Of a stretch of 64,000 nt of DNA, positions 19,225 through 29,208 are shown piece by piece (the stretch's first letter is position 1; every line of letters starts with the position of its first letter). Below the pieces are notes generated by a model, which searched no databases, was not told where the DNA came from, and was given only the letters and a program-made list of their open reading frames with translations. Source of the stretch: Hyphomicrobiales bacterium (GTDB lineage Bacteria; Pseudomonadota; Alphaproteobacteria; Rhizobiales; Rhizobiaceae); the NCBI GenBank assembly GCA_900470195.1, contig UEIJ01000009.1, positions 1-64,000 of the forward strand. The letters are read 5' to 3'. Made by a program: the position numbers and the translations under genes.

Positions 19225-21858
19225 ATGGCAGCCGAACGTTATAATCCGCGCGTGGCGGAAGCTCATTGGCAGAAAGTCTGGGAAGAAGACCGGACTTTCG
19301 AAACCGACAATGGCGACAGCCGCGAGAAATATTATGTGCTCGAGATGTTCCCCTATCCGTCGGGGCGCATCCATATGGGCCATGTGCGCAACTATGCGAT
19401 GGGTGACGTTGTCGCCCGTTACAAGCGCGCCAAGGGTTTCAACGTGCTTCATCCGATGGGGTGGGACGCTTTCGGCATGCCCGCGGAAAACGCGGCGATG
19501 CAGAACAAGGTTCATCCCAAGGAATGGACCTACCAGAACATCGCCACCATGCGCAGCCAGCTGAAATCGATGGGGCTTTCGCTCGACTGGGCGCGTGAAT
19601 TCGCGACCTGCGACGTGGAATATTATCATCGCCAGCAGATGCTATTCATCGACCTTTTTGAAAAGGGCCTGGTGACGCGCAAGACTTCCAAGGTCAACTG
19701 GGACCCGGTCGACAACACCGTGCTTGCCAACGAGCAGGTGGTGGACGGTCGCGGCTGGCGTTCGGGTGCGCTGGTCGAACAGCGCGAACTGACGCAATGG
19801 TTCTTCAAGATCACCGATTTCAGCGAGGAATTGCTGGCCGGTCTCGACACGCTGGACCAGTGGCCGGAAAAGGTCCGCCTGATGCAGCGCAACTGGATCG
19901 GCAAGTCGGAAGGCCTACAGGTCCGCTTCGCGCTCGACGGCAAGACCGCGCCGGAAGGTTTCTCGGAAGTTGAAGTCTATACGACCCGCCCGGATACGCT
20001 GTTCGGTGCAGCTTTCGTTGCGATTTCCGCCGATCACCCTCTGGCGAAGAAGCTGGCCGAAGGCAATCCTGCGCTTGCGGGCTTCATCGATGAATGCCAC
20101 CACCATGGCACGTCGCTGGCGGCGCTGGAAACGGCCGAGAAGAAGGGCTTCGATACCGGCGTGAAGGTCAGGCACCCGTTCGACGAGAACTGGGAGTTGC
20201 CGGTCTATGTCGCCAATTTCGTCCTGATGGAATATGGCACGGGCGCTGTGTTCGGCTGCCCGGCGCACGATCAGCGCGACCTGGATTTCGCCAACAAATA
20301 CAAGCTGAAGGTTACGCCTGTCGTTCTGCCGAAGGGCGAGGATGCGGCGACGTTCAGCATTGGCGACACGGCCTATACGGATGACGGCGTGATGATCAAT
20401 TCGCGCTTCCTCGACGGCATGACGCCGGAAGCAGCCTTCAACGAGGTCGCCAATCGTCTGGAAAAGACCACGCTCGGCAATCATCCGCAGGCAAGCCGCA
20501 AGGTTCAGTTCCGTCTGCGCGACTGGGGCATTTCCCGCCAGCGCTATTGGGGCTGCCCGATCCCGATGATCCATTGCGAGACTTGCGGCGTCAATCCGGT
20601 GCCGCGCGCCGACCTGCCGGTCAAGCTGCCCGATGATGTCGAGTTCGACCGTCCGGGCAATCCGCTCGACCGTCATGCGACATGGCGTCATGTGAAGTGC
20701 CCGAAATGCGGCGGCGATGGACGTCGCGAAACGGACACGATGGACACGTTCGTTGATTCGTCCTGGTACTACGCCCGCTTCACCGCCCCGTGGGAAAATG
20801 AGCCCACGGATCGTAAGGCCGCCGATCGCTGGCTGCCGGTCGACCAGTATATCGGCGGCATCGAACACGCGATCCTGCATCTGCTCTATTCGCGGTTCTT
20901 CACCCGCGCGATGAAGGTCGCCGGTCATGTCGGCATCGACGAGCCGTTCAAGGGCCTGTTCACGCAGGGCATGGTCGTGCATGAAACCTACAAGGCCAAT
21001 GGCCAGTGGGTGGCGCCTGCCGACATTCGCATCGAGGAAAGCGATGGCAAGCGCGTGGCGAGCCTGCTTTCGACGGGCGAGCCGGTGGAAATCGGTTCCA
21101 TCGAGAAGATGTCGAAGTCGAAGAAGAACGTTGTCGATCCGGATGATATCATTGCTTCCTACGGTGCCGACACGGCGCGCTGGTTCATGCTGTCCGATTC
21201 GCCGCCCGAGCGGGACGTGATCTGGACGGAAGCCGGTGCCGAAGGCGCTCATCGCTTCGTGCAGCGCGTGTGGCGCCTGATCTCGGAAGCTGCGGACGCG
21301 CTGAAGGATGTTGCGCCCAAGACCGGGACGCAGGGCGAAGCCCTCGTCGTTTCCAAGGCCGCGCACAAGGCGGTCAAGGCTGTCGGCGACGATATCGAGA
21401 AGCTCGCCTTCAACCGTGGCGTTGCCCGTCTTTACGAGCTGGTCAACACGGTGGCAGGACCCTTGCAGCAGGTTGCCGCTGGCAATGCGGATGACGCGTT
21501 GAAGAGCGCCGTCCGTGACGCCACGGAAAAGCTCATCCTGATGCTGGCGCCGATGATGCCGCATCTGGCCGAACAGTGCCTGGCGGTGCTGGGCGGCAAG
21601 ATTGCCGGCCGCGAAACGCTGGTTGCCCGCAGCGCCTGGCCGGTCTTCGATCCGGCTTTGGTGGTGGAAAACGAGGTCGTTCTGCCGGTTCAGATCAACG
21701 GCAAGAAGCGTGGGGATTTGACAATCGCCCGCGACGCTGATCAATCTAGCATCCAGCAGGCGGTGCTCGAACTTGACTTCGTCAAGGCTGCGCTCAATGG
21801 AGGCTCGCCGAAGAAGGTTATCGTGGTGCCGCAAAGGATCGTCAATGTCGTTGCCTGA
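19225..21858 (+). CDS. leuS: Leucyl-tRNA synthetase
   Basis: Charges tRNA-Leu with leucine. At 877 residues it matches bacterial class I LeuRS. The HIGH-type motif ([11 protein letters not shown]) is near 47-52. The CP1 editing insert with its T-rich TTRPDTLFG and the cysteines of the zinc-binding [25 protein letters not shown] region are intact. KMSKSKKN is near 629. It overlaps the next gene, lptE, by 14 bases, so the two are translationally linked. Confidence 0.98.
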   Translation: MAAERYNPRVAEAHWQKVWEEDRTFETDNGDSREKYYVLEMFPYPSGRIHMGHVRNYAMGDVVARYKRAKGFNVLHPMGWDAFGMPAENAAMQNKVHPKEWTYQNIATMRSQLKSMGLSLDWAREFATCDVEYYHRQQMLFIDLFEKGLVTRKTSKVNWDPVDNTVLANEQVVDGRGWRSGALVEQRELTQWFFKITDFSEELLAGLDTLDQWPEKVRLMQRNWIGKSEGLQVRFALDGKTAPEGFSEVEVYTTRPDTLFGAAFVAISADHPLAKKLAEGNPALAGFIDECHHHGTSLAALETAEKKGFDTGVKVRHPFDENWELPVYVANFVLMEYGTGAVFGCPAHDQRDLDFANKYKLKVTPVVLPKGEDAATFSIGDTAYTDDGVMINSRFLDGMTPEAAFNEVANRLEKTTLGNHPQASRKVQFRLRDWGISRQRYWGCPIPMIHCETCGVNPVPRADLPVKLPDDVEFDRPGNPLDRHATWRHVKCPKCGGDGRRETDTMDTFVDSSWYYARFTAPWENEPTDRKAADRWLPVDQYIGGIEHAILHLLYSRFFTRAMKVAGHVGIDEPFKGLFTQGMVVHETYKANGQWVAPADIRIEESDGKRVASLLSTGEPVEIGSIEKMSKSKKNVVDPDDIIASYGADTARWFMLSDSPPERDVIWTEAGAEGAHRFVQRVWRLISEAADALKDVAPKTGTQGEALVVSKAAHKAVKAVGDDIEKLAFNRGVARLYELVNTVAGPLQQVAAGNADDALKSAVRDATEKLILMLAPMMPHLAEQCLAVLGGKIAGRETLVARSAWPVFDPALVVENEVVLPVQINGKKRGDLTIARDADQSSIQQAVLELDFVKAALNGGSPKKVIVVPQRIVNVVA

Positions 21859-22420
21859 CCGCTTTTTCTCCGCAATCAAAGCCTTCCGCGTTGCGTTTTT
21901 CGCATTGGGGGCTGCGGTTCTGATGGCTGGATGCACGGTGCAGCCGCTTTATTCGTCCGGCGCAGGCGGAGCGATAGGCGGCAGCGTGACGCCGGACATG
22001 CGCACCAAGCTTGCTTCGGTGGCGATCGATCCGGCCGGCGATGTGTTCCAGCAGCAGGTCCGCAATCGCCTGATCTTCCTGCTCGGCGGCGGTGCCGGCG
22101 AGCCGGCCAATCCGACCTATCGGCTTGGCCTTGGCCTGAGCAGCTATACGCTCGCGGCGGTGAGCGTGGACATTGGCGACCGGACGGACCGCACCGGCCG
22201 TCCATCGTCCGGTATCGTCAAGGCCACCTCGAATTTCGTGCTGCGTGACAAGGACGGCAAGCCGCTTGCCGCCGGCACCCGCACGGTGGGTGCTTCCTTC
22301 GACCGCCCGCGTCAGGAATTTGCGAACCTGCGCGCCGAGCGCGATGCGCGCAAGCGCGCCGCGGAAGAACTGGCCGAACAGGTCTTCCTCGCTCTTGCGC
22401 AAAAATTGTCGAAGCTTTGA
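21845..22420 (+). CDS. lptE: LPS-assembly lipoprotein LptE-like
   Basis: A 191-residue lipoprotein. The N-terminal signal has a hydrophobic core (15-28) and the lipobox LMAGC with the lipidated cysteine at 30. The mature part is a small alpha/beta domain typical of LptE, which plugs the LptD barrel and helps deliver lipopolysaccharide to the outer leaflet. The assignment rests on the lipobox, the size and the leuS-lptE order common in alphaproteobacteria. The ATG lies inside the end of leuS. In many relatives holA follows, but it does not here. Confidence 0.82.
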   Translation: MSLPDRFFSAIKAFRVAFFALGAAVLMAGCTVQPLYSSGAGGAIGGSVTPDMRTKLASVAIDPAGDVFQQQVRNRLIFLLGGGAGEPANPTYRLGLGLSSYTLAAVSVDIGDRTDRTGRPSSGIVKATSNFVLRDKDGKPLAAGTRTVGASFDRPRQEFANLRAERDARKRAAEELAEQVFLALAQKLSKL

Positions 22421-22444
22421 TCGGGTCTTGATCCGGCATTGAAA

Positions 22445-22474
22445 GGCGGTGCCGCAAGGCGCCGCTTTTTTTGT
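22445..22474 (+). terminator. Intrinsic terminator after leuS-lptE
   Basis: GGCGGTGCC and GGCGCCGC pair around GCAA, followed by seven T. It closes the leuS-lptE unit. Confidence 0.85.
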
Positions 22475-22640
22475 TTTTACGTATCACAAAAACTGCAGTG
22501 AAATCAGCAAGGTAACATTACTGTGCCTTGCCAACATTGATGTGTCTCCTTGTTTTTCATGACGTGATTGGCAACCTCAATGCTCCTGCGAGCGCATGAT
22601 GCGCCCGCTGGCTCAAACCAGTCAGTACAGGAGTAGTTGG

Positions 22641-23537
22641 ATGAAGCGGTTTTCCAAGGTGATAGGCGGTCTTGCGGTTTTGGCCGGGTTGGCAGTTATG
22701 GGCCACGCGGCAGCGCAGGAAAAGACGGCACCGTTGCAATGGCAGTATTTTCAGGCGGATGAGAACGGCTTTCTGCGCACGCCTGTCCTTTTGACCGGAG
22801 ACAAGGAGGCGATCCTGCTCGATGGCGGCTTCACGCTTTCGGACGGCAAGGCGGTTGCCGAAAAGATCCGGGAGGCGGGCAAGAAGCTGACCACGATCTA
22901 TGTCAGCCAGAGCGACCCGGATTACTATTTCAGCCTTGGCCCGATCAAAGCCGCTTTCCCCGATGCGCGCATCATCGCGGCACCGGGAACGGTCGAGGCG
23001 ATCAAGGGCAATATCGATAACAAGCTGAAAGTCTGGGGGCCGCAGCTCAAGGACAACGGCCCGCAGACACTGTCGGATGTCGTGATACCCGAAGCTTCTG
23101 ATGTGAAGGCGCTCAAGCTTGAGGGCAATGAGATCGAAATCGTTCCCGCCGAAGGCATGAAGAACAGGCGTTACCTCTGGGTGCCTTCGCTGAAGGCGGT
23201 TTTCGGCGGCGTTCTGATAACGGCGGGCGAACACGTGTGGCTTGCCGATACGCCCGATCTGGCCCAGCGGGAGGCATGGATCAGAAATCTCGATGCCATC
23301 GCTGCGCGCAATCCTGCCATTGTCGTTCCGGCGCACATGGCCCCCGGTTCGCCAACGGATGTTTCGGCGATCAAGTTCACGCGCGATTATATCGCGGCTT
23401 TCGATGAGGAAGCAGCGAAAGCAAAGGATAGCGGCGAACTGATTGCTGCGATGAAGAAGCGCTATCCGGGTCTCGGCGGCGAAAGCAGCCTGGAGCTCGG
23501 CGCAAAGGTGATCAAGGGCGAGATGAAGTGGGAATAA
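22641..23537 (+). CDS. Secreted metallo-beta-lactamase-fold protein lacking the metal motif
   Basis: A 298-residue protein with a signal peptide (about 1-25, ending AHAAAQ) and an MBL-like fold. The sheet LLTGDKEAILLDGGF leads into the position of the HxHxDH loop, but here the loop reads IYVSQSDPDYYFSLG with no histidines. The second metal region (normally a His in a GHTPGS-like turn) reads PAEGMKNRRYLWVP. Only the late IVVPAHM histidine and the D of ITAGEHVWLADTPD remain. It may be a non-metal or pseudo-enzyme; the substrate is unknown. AGGAG precedes the ATG at 22641; longer open frame upstream lacks a good site. It is transcribed alone. Confidence 0.75.
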   Translation: MKRFSKVIGGLAVLAGLAVMGHAAAQEKTAPLQWQYFQADENGFLRTPVLLTGDKEAILLDGGFTLSDGKAVAEKIREAGKKLTTIYVSQSDPDYYFSLGPIKAAFPDARIIAAPGTVEAIKGNIDNKLKVWGPQLKDNGPQTLSDVVIPEASDVKALKLEGNEIEIVPAEGMKNRRYLWVPSLKAVFGGVLITAGEHVWLADTPDLAQREAWIRNLDAIAARNPAIVVPAHMAPGSPTDVSAIKFTRDYIAAFDEEAAKAKDSGELIAAMKKRYPGLGGESSLELGAKVIKGEMKWE

Positions 23538-23564
23538 GCTGGCCTCAAAATGACGGTCGGCTAT

Positions 23565-23595
23565 AAAGGCGGTGTGGATTTCACACCGCCTTTTC
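23565..23595 (+). terminator. Intrinsic terminator after the MBL-fold gene
   Basis: AAAGGCGGTGTG pairs with CACACCGCCTTT, followed by T residues. Confidence 0.8.
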
Positions 23596-23615
23596 ATTGA
23601 TGGGCTGATCAAACC

Positions 23616-24710
23616 ATGCGTCTCGTCTCATTTTCCGCCAAAGGCTATCGTTCCTTGCGCTCCGTCCGCTTCGATCTCGGGCAGGTAACGGTTTTTGTCG
23701 GCGAAAATGGTGCCGGAAAATCCAATCTCTATCGCGCCCTGCAACTGGTGAAGGGGGCCGCACTAGGCAATTTCTCAACGGAAATCGTGCGTGAAGGCGG
23801 AATGCAATCGGCCATGTGGGGCGGAAGCCGCCGCAAGAGCGAACCGGCGCGCATCATTCTGGAAGCCCGTTTCGAGGATGAAAGACTGGCATCCCGACTT
23901 GCCTATAGTGTCGAGGCGGGATTGCCGCCGCCGGTATCGGGCGCCTTTCGCTTTGAACCACAGATCAAGGAAGAGACGCTCAGCCTCGATACGGGGCGCC
24001 GTCCGGTCGATCTGATGGACCGGCGCGGTCCCGCCGTTTTTGCGCGCGACGGCGAGGGGCGGCGCATGGAGCATCCGTCACGCCTGCTGAGTTCGGAAAG
24101 CGCGCTGGCGGTGCTTGGGCAGTCCGGTCACTATCCCGAGATCGGCGATCTTGCCGCGCAGATGCGAAGCTGGCGCTTTTATCATGGCTTCAGAAGTGAC
24201 CGGGATGCGCCGACGCGCCAGCCTGCCATTGCCGCGACCGCCGCCATGCTCGATGAGGATGGCGGCAATCTTGCTGCGGTTTTCGCGACGCTCGCCCATA
24301 TTCGTCAGGATACGGTCGATCTCGACCGGCTGATAGGCGAGGCTCTGGAGGGAGCGGCGCTGGATGTTCCGGAACCAGGCGAAACAGCCAGTTTCGGCCT
24401 GAACTTTCCCGCCTTTCCGCAACGAATATTCCGGCCCGGAGAACTATCGGACGGGCAAATCCGCCTGCTGGCGCTCGCCGGGGCGCTGCTTTCCTATCGC
24501 CTGCCGCCGCTGATCGCGCTCAATGAGCCGGAGGCGAGCCTGCATCCCGACATGCTTCCTTCGCTTGCCCGCATGATTGCCAAGGCATCCGAGAGCAGCC
24601 AGATATGGGTGGTGACTCATTCCGCCATCCTTGCAAGCGCCATTGCCGAGCAATGCGGCGCGCGGCCGATCCGGGTAAGCAAGCAGGACGGGGAAACCGT
24701 GCTGGAATGA
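23616..24710 (+). CDS. SMC/ABC-type AAA ATPase (AAA_21-like)
   Basis: A 364-residue P-loop ATPase of the RecF/SMC-like ABC branch. Walker A GENGAGKSN is at about 30-38, the ABC signature ELSDGQIRLLALAG is near 273-286, Walker B LIALNEPEASLHPDML is near 296-311, and the C-terminal switch TH in WVVTHSAILASAI is near 331. There is no Toprim or nuclease domain, and no partner gene lies beside it, unlike OLD- or defence-type ATPases. Its role is unknown; a DNA repair or stress function is only a guess. It starts 20 bases after the preceding terminator. Confidence 0.8.
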   Translation: MRLVSFSAKGYRSLRSVRFDLGQVTVFVGENGAGKSNLYRALQLVKGAALGNFSTEIVREGGMQSAMWGGSRRKSEPARIILEARFEDERLASRLAYSVEAGLPPPVSGAFRFEPQIKEETLSLDTGRRPVDLMDRRGPAVFARDGEGRRMEHPSRLLSSESALAVLGQSGHYPEIGDLAAQMRSWRFYHGFRSDRDAPTRQPAIAATAAMLDEDGGNLAAVFATLAHIRQDTVDLDRLIGEALEGAALDVPEPGETASFGLNFPAFPQRIFRPGELSDGQIRLLALAGALLSYRLPPLIALNEPEASLHPDMLPSLARMIAKASESSQIWVVTHSAILASAIAEQCGARPIRVSKQDGETVLE

Positions 24711-24712
24711 AA

Positions 24713-24738
24713 AAAGCGGGCCGATGGCCCGCTTTCAC
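24713..24738. terminator. Bidirectional terminator between ATPase and transaldolase
   Basis: AAAAGCGGGCC and GGCCCGCTTT form a stem with loop GAT between the two converging genes. Confidence 0.85.
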
Positions 24739-24758
24739 ACAGTTGTGCAAATCGCCGA

Positions 24759-25412
24759 TCAGACGATCTTCTGGCCGGTCTTCGCCCAGTCGGCGAGGAA
24801 GGCTTCGAGGCCCTTGTCGGTCAGCGGATGCTTGACGAGCGCCTTCAGCGTTGCCGGCGGGACGGTCGCGACGTCAGCGCCGATGAGCGCTGCTTCCTTG
24901 ACATGGTTGACCGTGCGGATCGAGGCAGCAAGGATTTCCGTGCGGAAATCGTAGTTGTCATAGATCGTGCGGATTTCGGCGATCAGTTCCATGCCATTGA
25001 TGCCCATGTCGTCGATGCGGCCGATGAAGGGCGAGATGTAGGTCGCGCCCGCCTTGGCGGCGAGCAATGCCTGATTTGCCGAGAAGCACAGCGTCACATT
25101 GGTCTTGTGACCTTCCGACGTCAGCTTCTTGCAGGCCTTGAGGCCGTCGAGCGTCAGCGGCAGCTTGATGCAGATATTGTCGGCAATCTTGGCCAGAACG
25201 GCTGCTTCCTTGATCATGCCGTCATAGTCGGTGGCGGTGACTTCGGCTGAAACCGGGCCCTGGACGATGCCGCAGATTTCCTTGGTGACTTCGAGGATGT
25301 CGCGGCCCGACTTTGCGATCAGGGACGGGTTGGTGGTCACGCCATCGAGCAGACCGAGGTCGTTGAGCTCGCGGATTTCCTTGACGTCCGCAGTGTCCAC
25401 GAAAAACTTCAT
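24759..25412 (-). CDS. tal: Transaldolase / fructose-6-phosphate aldolase family enzyme
   Basis: A 217-residue short-form transaldolase. The Schiff-base lysine is K83 in CIKLPLT. The phosphate-binding [22 protein letters not shown] and the opening [13 protein letters not shown] are typical. This short class includes both fructose-6-phosphate aldolases and true transaldolases, and sequence alone does not decide between them. The role would be in sugar-phosphate interconversion of the pentose phosphate branch. It is divergent from priA across about 110 bases and converges with the ATPase. Confidence 0.9.
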   Translation of the reverse strand: MKFFVDTADVKEIRELNDLGLLDGVTTNPSLIAKSGRDILEVTKEICGIVQGPVSAEVTATDYDGMIKEAAVLAKIADNICIKLPLTLDGLKACKKLTSEGHKTNVTLCFSANQALLAAKAGATYISPFIGRIDDMGINGMELIAEIRTIYDNYDFRTEILAASIRTVNHVKEAALIGADVATVPPATLKALVKHPLTDKGLEAFLADWAKTGQKIV

Positions 25413-25521
25413 AACAGCGTTCCTCCATAATGAGCGCGGGTGGATTTGAGGAATCTAAAACCATTTAATTCCTGGAAGGTGGCTTTTCTTTAGCGCAAAG
25501 CCGCGCCAAGGTCACGCGATC

Positions 25522-27732
25522 ATGTCGAAAGATTCGCACGATATTTCCAGTCTGTTTCCGGAGCTCGCGCCACGGGTGGTTCCCGTGCTCGTGCCCATGC
25601 CCGCGGAGCGGCCTTACTCTTATATGGTTCCGCCGGGCATGAACGTCCAGCCCGGATCGATCGTGCGCGTGCCGCTTGGACCTCGCGAGGTGGCGGGAAT
25701 CGTCTGCGAGGGCGAAACCGATGCGGTCGATGCCAGAAAATTGCGGGAAATTTCGGAGGTTTTCGATTGTCCGCCGGTTGGCGGCGATATGCTGCGCTTC
25801 ATGCGCTGGGCAGCCGACTACACGCTGTCGCCGCCCGGCATGGTGGCCCGCATGGTCCTGCGCGTGCCTGCCGCATTCGATCCCGAGCCATCAGTGCCGG
25901 GGCTACGCTATCGCGGCGGTGAGCCGGAACGCATGACGGACGCCCGGGCGCGGGTGATGGAGCTTGCCCGCGACGGGCTTGCATGGACCAGATCCGGCCT
26001 TGCTCACGCGGCGGGCGTCTCGATGACGGTCGTCGACGGTCTGAAGGCGCAAGGCGTTTTCGAGGAAGTCATGCTGCCGCCGCCAGCCGTGGTGGCAAGG
26101 CCCGATATCGACTATGCGCGGGCCACGCTTTCGGAAGACCAGCAGGCCGCAGCCGAAATGCTGTCGGAAGCGGTCGAAGCCGTCGGTTTTTCGGTTTCGC
26201 TTCTCGACGGCGTGACCGGTTCGGGCAAAACGGAAGTTTATTTCGAAGCCGTCGCCAAGGCGATCGAGCAGGGCAGGCAGGTGCTGATTCTCCTGCCGGA
26301 AATCGCGCTGACGCAGCAGTTTCTCGACCGGTTCCATGACCGGTTCGGGGCAAAGCCCGCCGAATGGCATTCCGATCTTGCGCCGCGCACCCGCGAGCGT
26401 GTCTGGCGGCAGATAGCGGAAGGCACGGTGCGGGTCGTGGCGGGGGCGCGGTCGGCGCTTTTCCTGCCGTTCAAGGAACTGGGGCTGATCGTCGTCGACG
26501 AAGAACATGACCCGGCTTACAAACAGGAAGACCGGGTTTTCTACAATGCGCGCGACATGGCGGTGGTGCGCGGCCATATCAGCGGCTTTCCGGTGGTGCT
26601 GGCATCGGCCACGCCATCCATCGAAAGCCAGGTTAATGCGGAGCAGGGGCGTTACAAGCGAATCAAGCTTTACGGACGCTATGCGGAAGCCGCGCTTCCC
26701 GATCTGAAGACCATAGACATGCGGCGTTCGCCGCCGCCGCCGGGCCGGTTTCTGTCGCCCGCATTGACCGAAGCTGTCGGCAAGACGGTGGAACGCGGCG
26801 AACAGGCGCTTCTGTTCCTCAACCGGCGCGGCTATGCGCCCCTGACGCTGTGCCGCGTCTGCGGCCATCGCTTCCAGTGTCCCCAATGTTCAAGCTGGCT
26901 GGTGGAGCACCGCTTTCGCGGGCAGCTCATGTGCCATCAGTGCGGCTATCACGAGCCTGTGCCGGAAGCCTGTCCCGAATGCGGCACGCTCGATCATCTG
27001 GTCGCCTGCGGCCCCGGCGTGGAGCGCATCGCCGAGGAAGTGGCGGCGACCTTCGATAAGGCGCGAATCATAGTTCTTTCGTCTGATATGGCGGGCGGCG
27101 TGAAGCGGCTGCGGCTGGAACTCGACGCTATCGCAAAAGGCGAGGCGGATATCGTCATCGGCACGCAGCTTGTCGCCAAGGGGCACAATTTTCCCAACAT
27201 GACGCTGGTGGGCGTCGTGGATGCCGATCTGGGGCTTGCCAATGGCGATCCGCGCGCGGCTGAACGCACCTTCCAGCTGCTCAATCAGGTGACGGGACGT
27301 GCGGGGCGAACCGGCCGCAAGAGTCTCGGGCTGCTCCAGACCTACCAGCCCGATCATCCGGTGATGCGGGCAATCGTCAGCGGCGATGCGGATGCATTCT
27401 ATGCCCGCGAGATCGAGGAACGCGAGCGCAGCGCGCTGCCGCCTTTCGGGCGGCTTGCGGCCCTGATCATCTCCGCCGACAATCGCCCGGACGCTGAAAA
27501 TCATGCGCGGGCGCTGCGCCGTGCCGCGCCTTCCTCGCGTGAGATTTCCGTGCTCGGGCCTGCCGAAGCGCCGCTGGCGCTGGTGCGCGGACGCCACCGT
27601 TTCCGCATTCTGGTGCACGGGACAAAACGCGCCGATATTCAGGGGTTTATCCGCGCCTTGCTCGCCAACGGCCCGAAGGAAAAGGGCTCCATCAGGGTGC
27701 AGGTGGATATAGATCCGCAAAGCTTCCTGTAG
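25522..27732 (+). CDS. priA: Primosomal protein N' (replication restart helicase)
   Basis: A 3'-5' DNA helicase that reloads the replisome at stalled forks. Its 736 residues include the N-terminal DNA-binding part (about 15-110), Walker A GVTGSGKTEVYF near 230-241, the DEEH box (VVDEEHDPAYK) near 326, and a cysteine cluster (CRVCGHRFQCPQC, CHQCG, CPECG) at about 444-497 for two zinc ions. The motif VI region TGRAGRTGRK is intact. The stop codon touches the start of the 138-bp palindrome copy B. A divergent aldolase gene lies upstream. Confidence 0.96.
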   Translation: MSKDSHDISSLFPELAPRVVPVLVPMPAERPYSYMVPPGMNVQPGSIVRVPLGPREVAGIVCEGETDAVDARKLREISEVFDCPPVGGDMLRFMRWAADYTLSPPGMVARMVLRVPAAFDPEPSVPGLRYRGGEPERMTDARARVMELARDGLAWTRSGLAHAAGVSMTVVDGLKAQGVFEEVMLPPPAVVARPDIDYARATLSEDQQAAAEMLSEAVEAVGFSVSLLDGVTGSGKTEVYFEAVAKAIEQGRQVLILLPEIALTQQFLDRFHDRFGAKPAEWHSDLAPRTRERVWRQIAEGTVRVVAGARSALFLPFKELGLIVVDEEHDPAYKQEDRVFYNARDMAVVRGHISGFPVVLASATPSIESQVNAEQGRYKRIKLYGRYAEAALPDLKTIDMRRSPPPPGRFLSPALTEAVGKTVERGEQALLFLNRRGYAPLTLCRVCGHRFQCPQCSSWLVEHRFRGQLMCHQCGYHEPVPEACPECGTLDHLVACGPGVERIAEEVAATFDKARIIVLSSDMAGGVKRLRLELDAIAKGEADIVIGTQLVAKGHNFPNMTLVGVVDADLGLANGDPRAAERTFQLLNQVTGRAGRTGRKSLGLLQTYQPDHPVMRAIVSGDADAFYAREIEERERSALPPFGRLAALIISADNRPDAENHARALRRAAPSSREISVLGPAEAPLALVRGRHRFRILVHGTKRADIQGFIRALLANGPKEKGSIRVQVDIDPQSFL

Positions 27733-27869
27733 GCTGTTGATATTCAGGCTCTGCCGCCCTGCAAATAGCATCTTTGTGCGCTTCCGGTGCCCACGTACTT
27801 CAAGTACGCTCCGCTCCGGTTCTCCAAAGCCACTATTTTCGGCGCGGCATTGCCAGAATCAGAACAGCC
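27732..27869. repeat. 138-bp whole-element palindrome, copy B
   Basis: It begins at the last base of the priA stop and ends at 27869. Its ends GGCTGTT and AACAGCC are inverted repeats, pairing continues inward (for example TGCCGC and GCGGCA, AAATAG and CTATTTT) to the centre CGTACTTCAAGTACG at about 27801. The central 60 bases match copy A (15633-15776), but the outer arms do not resemble copy A's while still pairing with each other. Confidence 0.8.
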
Positions 27870-27943
27870 GACACAGGATGGAACGTGGTGCCAAATTCCG
27901 CTATATGGCCTGAAGCGACGAGGGTGCCGAAAGGGGAAATGCG

Positions 27944-28357
27944 ATGGAATTCTATCTTCCTGCCACGACCGGAGAATGGCTTGCCTGGGGCTCTGCGGCC
28001 GTGACGGCGCTGGCCGGTCTTGTCATGCTTTTTGCGCCCGGCATAACCCTGAAGCTCTTGCGTCTCCAGCCGATCAATGGCCGTCCCGAAGGCTACGGTT
28101 CCATCCGGGCGACGGTTGCCGGCCCCTATCTTGGCGTGGGGTTCGGGTGCCTCATCTTTGCCCAGCCATTCCTCTGGGTCGTGCTGGGGGCGGTATGGGG
28201 ATTTGCGCTGTTCGGGCGCTTTATTTCGATGATGTCGGATACCGGCGGACGCAAGGGCGGACCGAGCGGCGGGCGCTTCTATGGCAGCCTGGCGGCGCTT
28301 GTCGAATTCGTGCTGGCAGCGGGACCTCTGCTCTACGCATTCGGCTTCATTTCCTGA
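27944..28357 (+). CDS. Small membrane protein, DUF4345-like
   Basis: A 137-residue protein with about four membrane segments (about 12-32, 55-75, 78-95, 110-132). The arrangement of FAPGITLKLLRLQP and SIRATVAGPYLGVGFGCL resembles DUF4345-type proteins, but I am not certain of the family. AAGGGGAAATGCG precedes the ATG. It lies between priA and the atp operon; it is not an AtpI or F0 subunit by sequence, and its role is unknown. Confidence 0.6.
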   Translation: MEFYLPATTGEWLAWGSAAVTALAGLVMLFAPGITLKLLRLQPINGRPEGYGSIRATVAGPYLGVGFGCLIFAQPFLWVVLGAVWGFALFGRFISMMSDTGGRKGGPSGGRFYGSLAALVEFVLAAGPLLYAFGFIS

Positions 28358-28647
28358 CCGGAAGCGGGCGGTTTTGCACGTCACGCGTGCAGCTCATGTA
28401 ACGGAAAGCAGCATTGCCTGAGCAGATGCGACTTTTTTGACCGCGAAAGGCGGCAAATCTTACACAAAAGTGCCGGATTCGCGTGTTGCGAGTCCTGTTC
28501 GTCTATGCTAGACGGCAATCACATTTCGGTGTTGATGTGCTCGCGCGTCAGTGGTTTTCCGGAAACATTCAATAAAATCATCGGCTTGGCGTCCTGAGCA
28601 AGATTGGACCCCAAAAGGATGGTTTCAACGTAGAGAGCAGGTTGTTC

Positions 28648-29208
28648 GTGGCTGAAACGTCTTCGCTCATTTCAGGTGTCGCACAGCGTTACGCCGGATC
28701 TCTTTTCGAGCTCGCGCTCGACGCGAAATCCGTTGCAGCTGTGGAAAAAGATCTTGACCGTTTCGAGGCGCTTCTGAGCGGAAGCGAAGACCTCAAGCGA
28801 CTGATCTCCAGTCCGGTATTTTCCTCGGAAGATCAGCTTCACGCCATCGGCTCTCTCGCCGACAAGGCGGGCATCAAGGGTCTGGTCGGAAATTTCCTGC
28901 GCGTCGTCGCGCGGAACCGCCGCCTCTTCGCCCTGCCGGGCATCATTGCCGCTTTCCGCAAGATTGCTGCCGAGCATCGCGGCGAAGTCTCCGCCGATGT
29001 CATCTCCGCGCACGAACTGAGTGCCGCGCAGCAGAACGAATTGAAGGCAACGCTGAAGGGCGTGGCCGGCAAGGACGTGACGATCAATGTCACCGTCGAT
29101 CCGTCGATCCTCGGCGGTCTTATCGTCAAGATGGGTTCGCGTCAGATCGACACGTCCCTTCGCACTAAACTTTCTTCTCTCAAGCTTGCACTGAAAGAGG
29201 TCGGCTGA
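28648..29208 (+). CDS. atpH: F1 ATP synthase delta subunit
   Basis: Forms the peripheral stalk link between F1 and the b subunits. The 186 residues from GTG 28648 match the family, with [15 protein letters not shown] at the start and the C-terminal [26 protein letters not shown] motif. A TTG start six bases earlier is possible, but AGAGCAGG at 28634-28641 suits the GTG. First gene of atpHAGDC; its TGA overlaps the atpA ATG by one base. As in other Rhizobiales, the F0 genes are elsewhere. Confidence 0.96.
   Translation: MAETSSLISGVAQRYAGSLFELALDAKSVAAVEKDLDRFEALLSGSEDLKRLISSPVFSSEDQLHAIGSLADKAGIKGLVGNFLRVVARNRRLFALPGIIAAFRKIAAEHRGEVSADVISAHELSAAQQNELKATLKGVAGKDVTINVTVDPSILGGLIVKMGSRQIDTSLRTKLSSLKLALKEVG

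Noticed and set aside
19915-21936. A 673-codon minus-strand frame opposite leuS
   Set aside because: Shadow of leuS; the plus strand carries all synthetase motifs.
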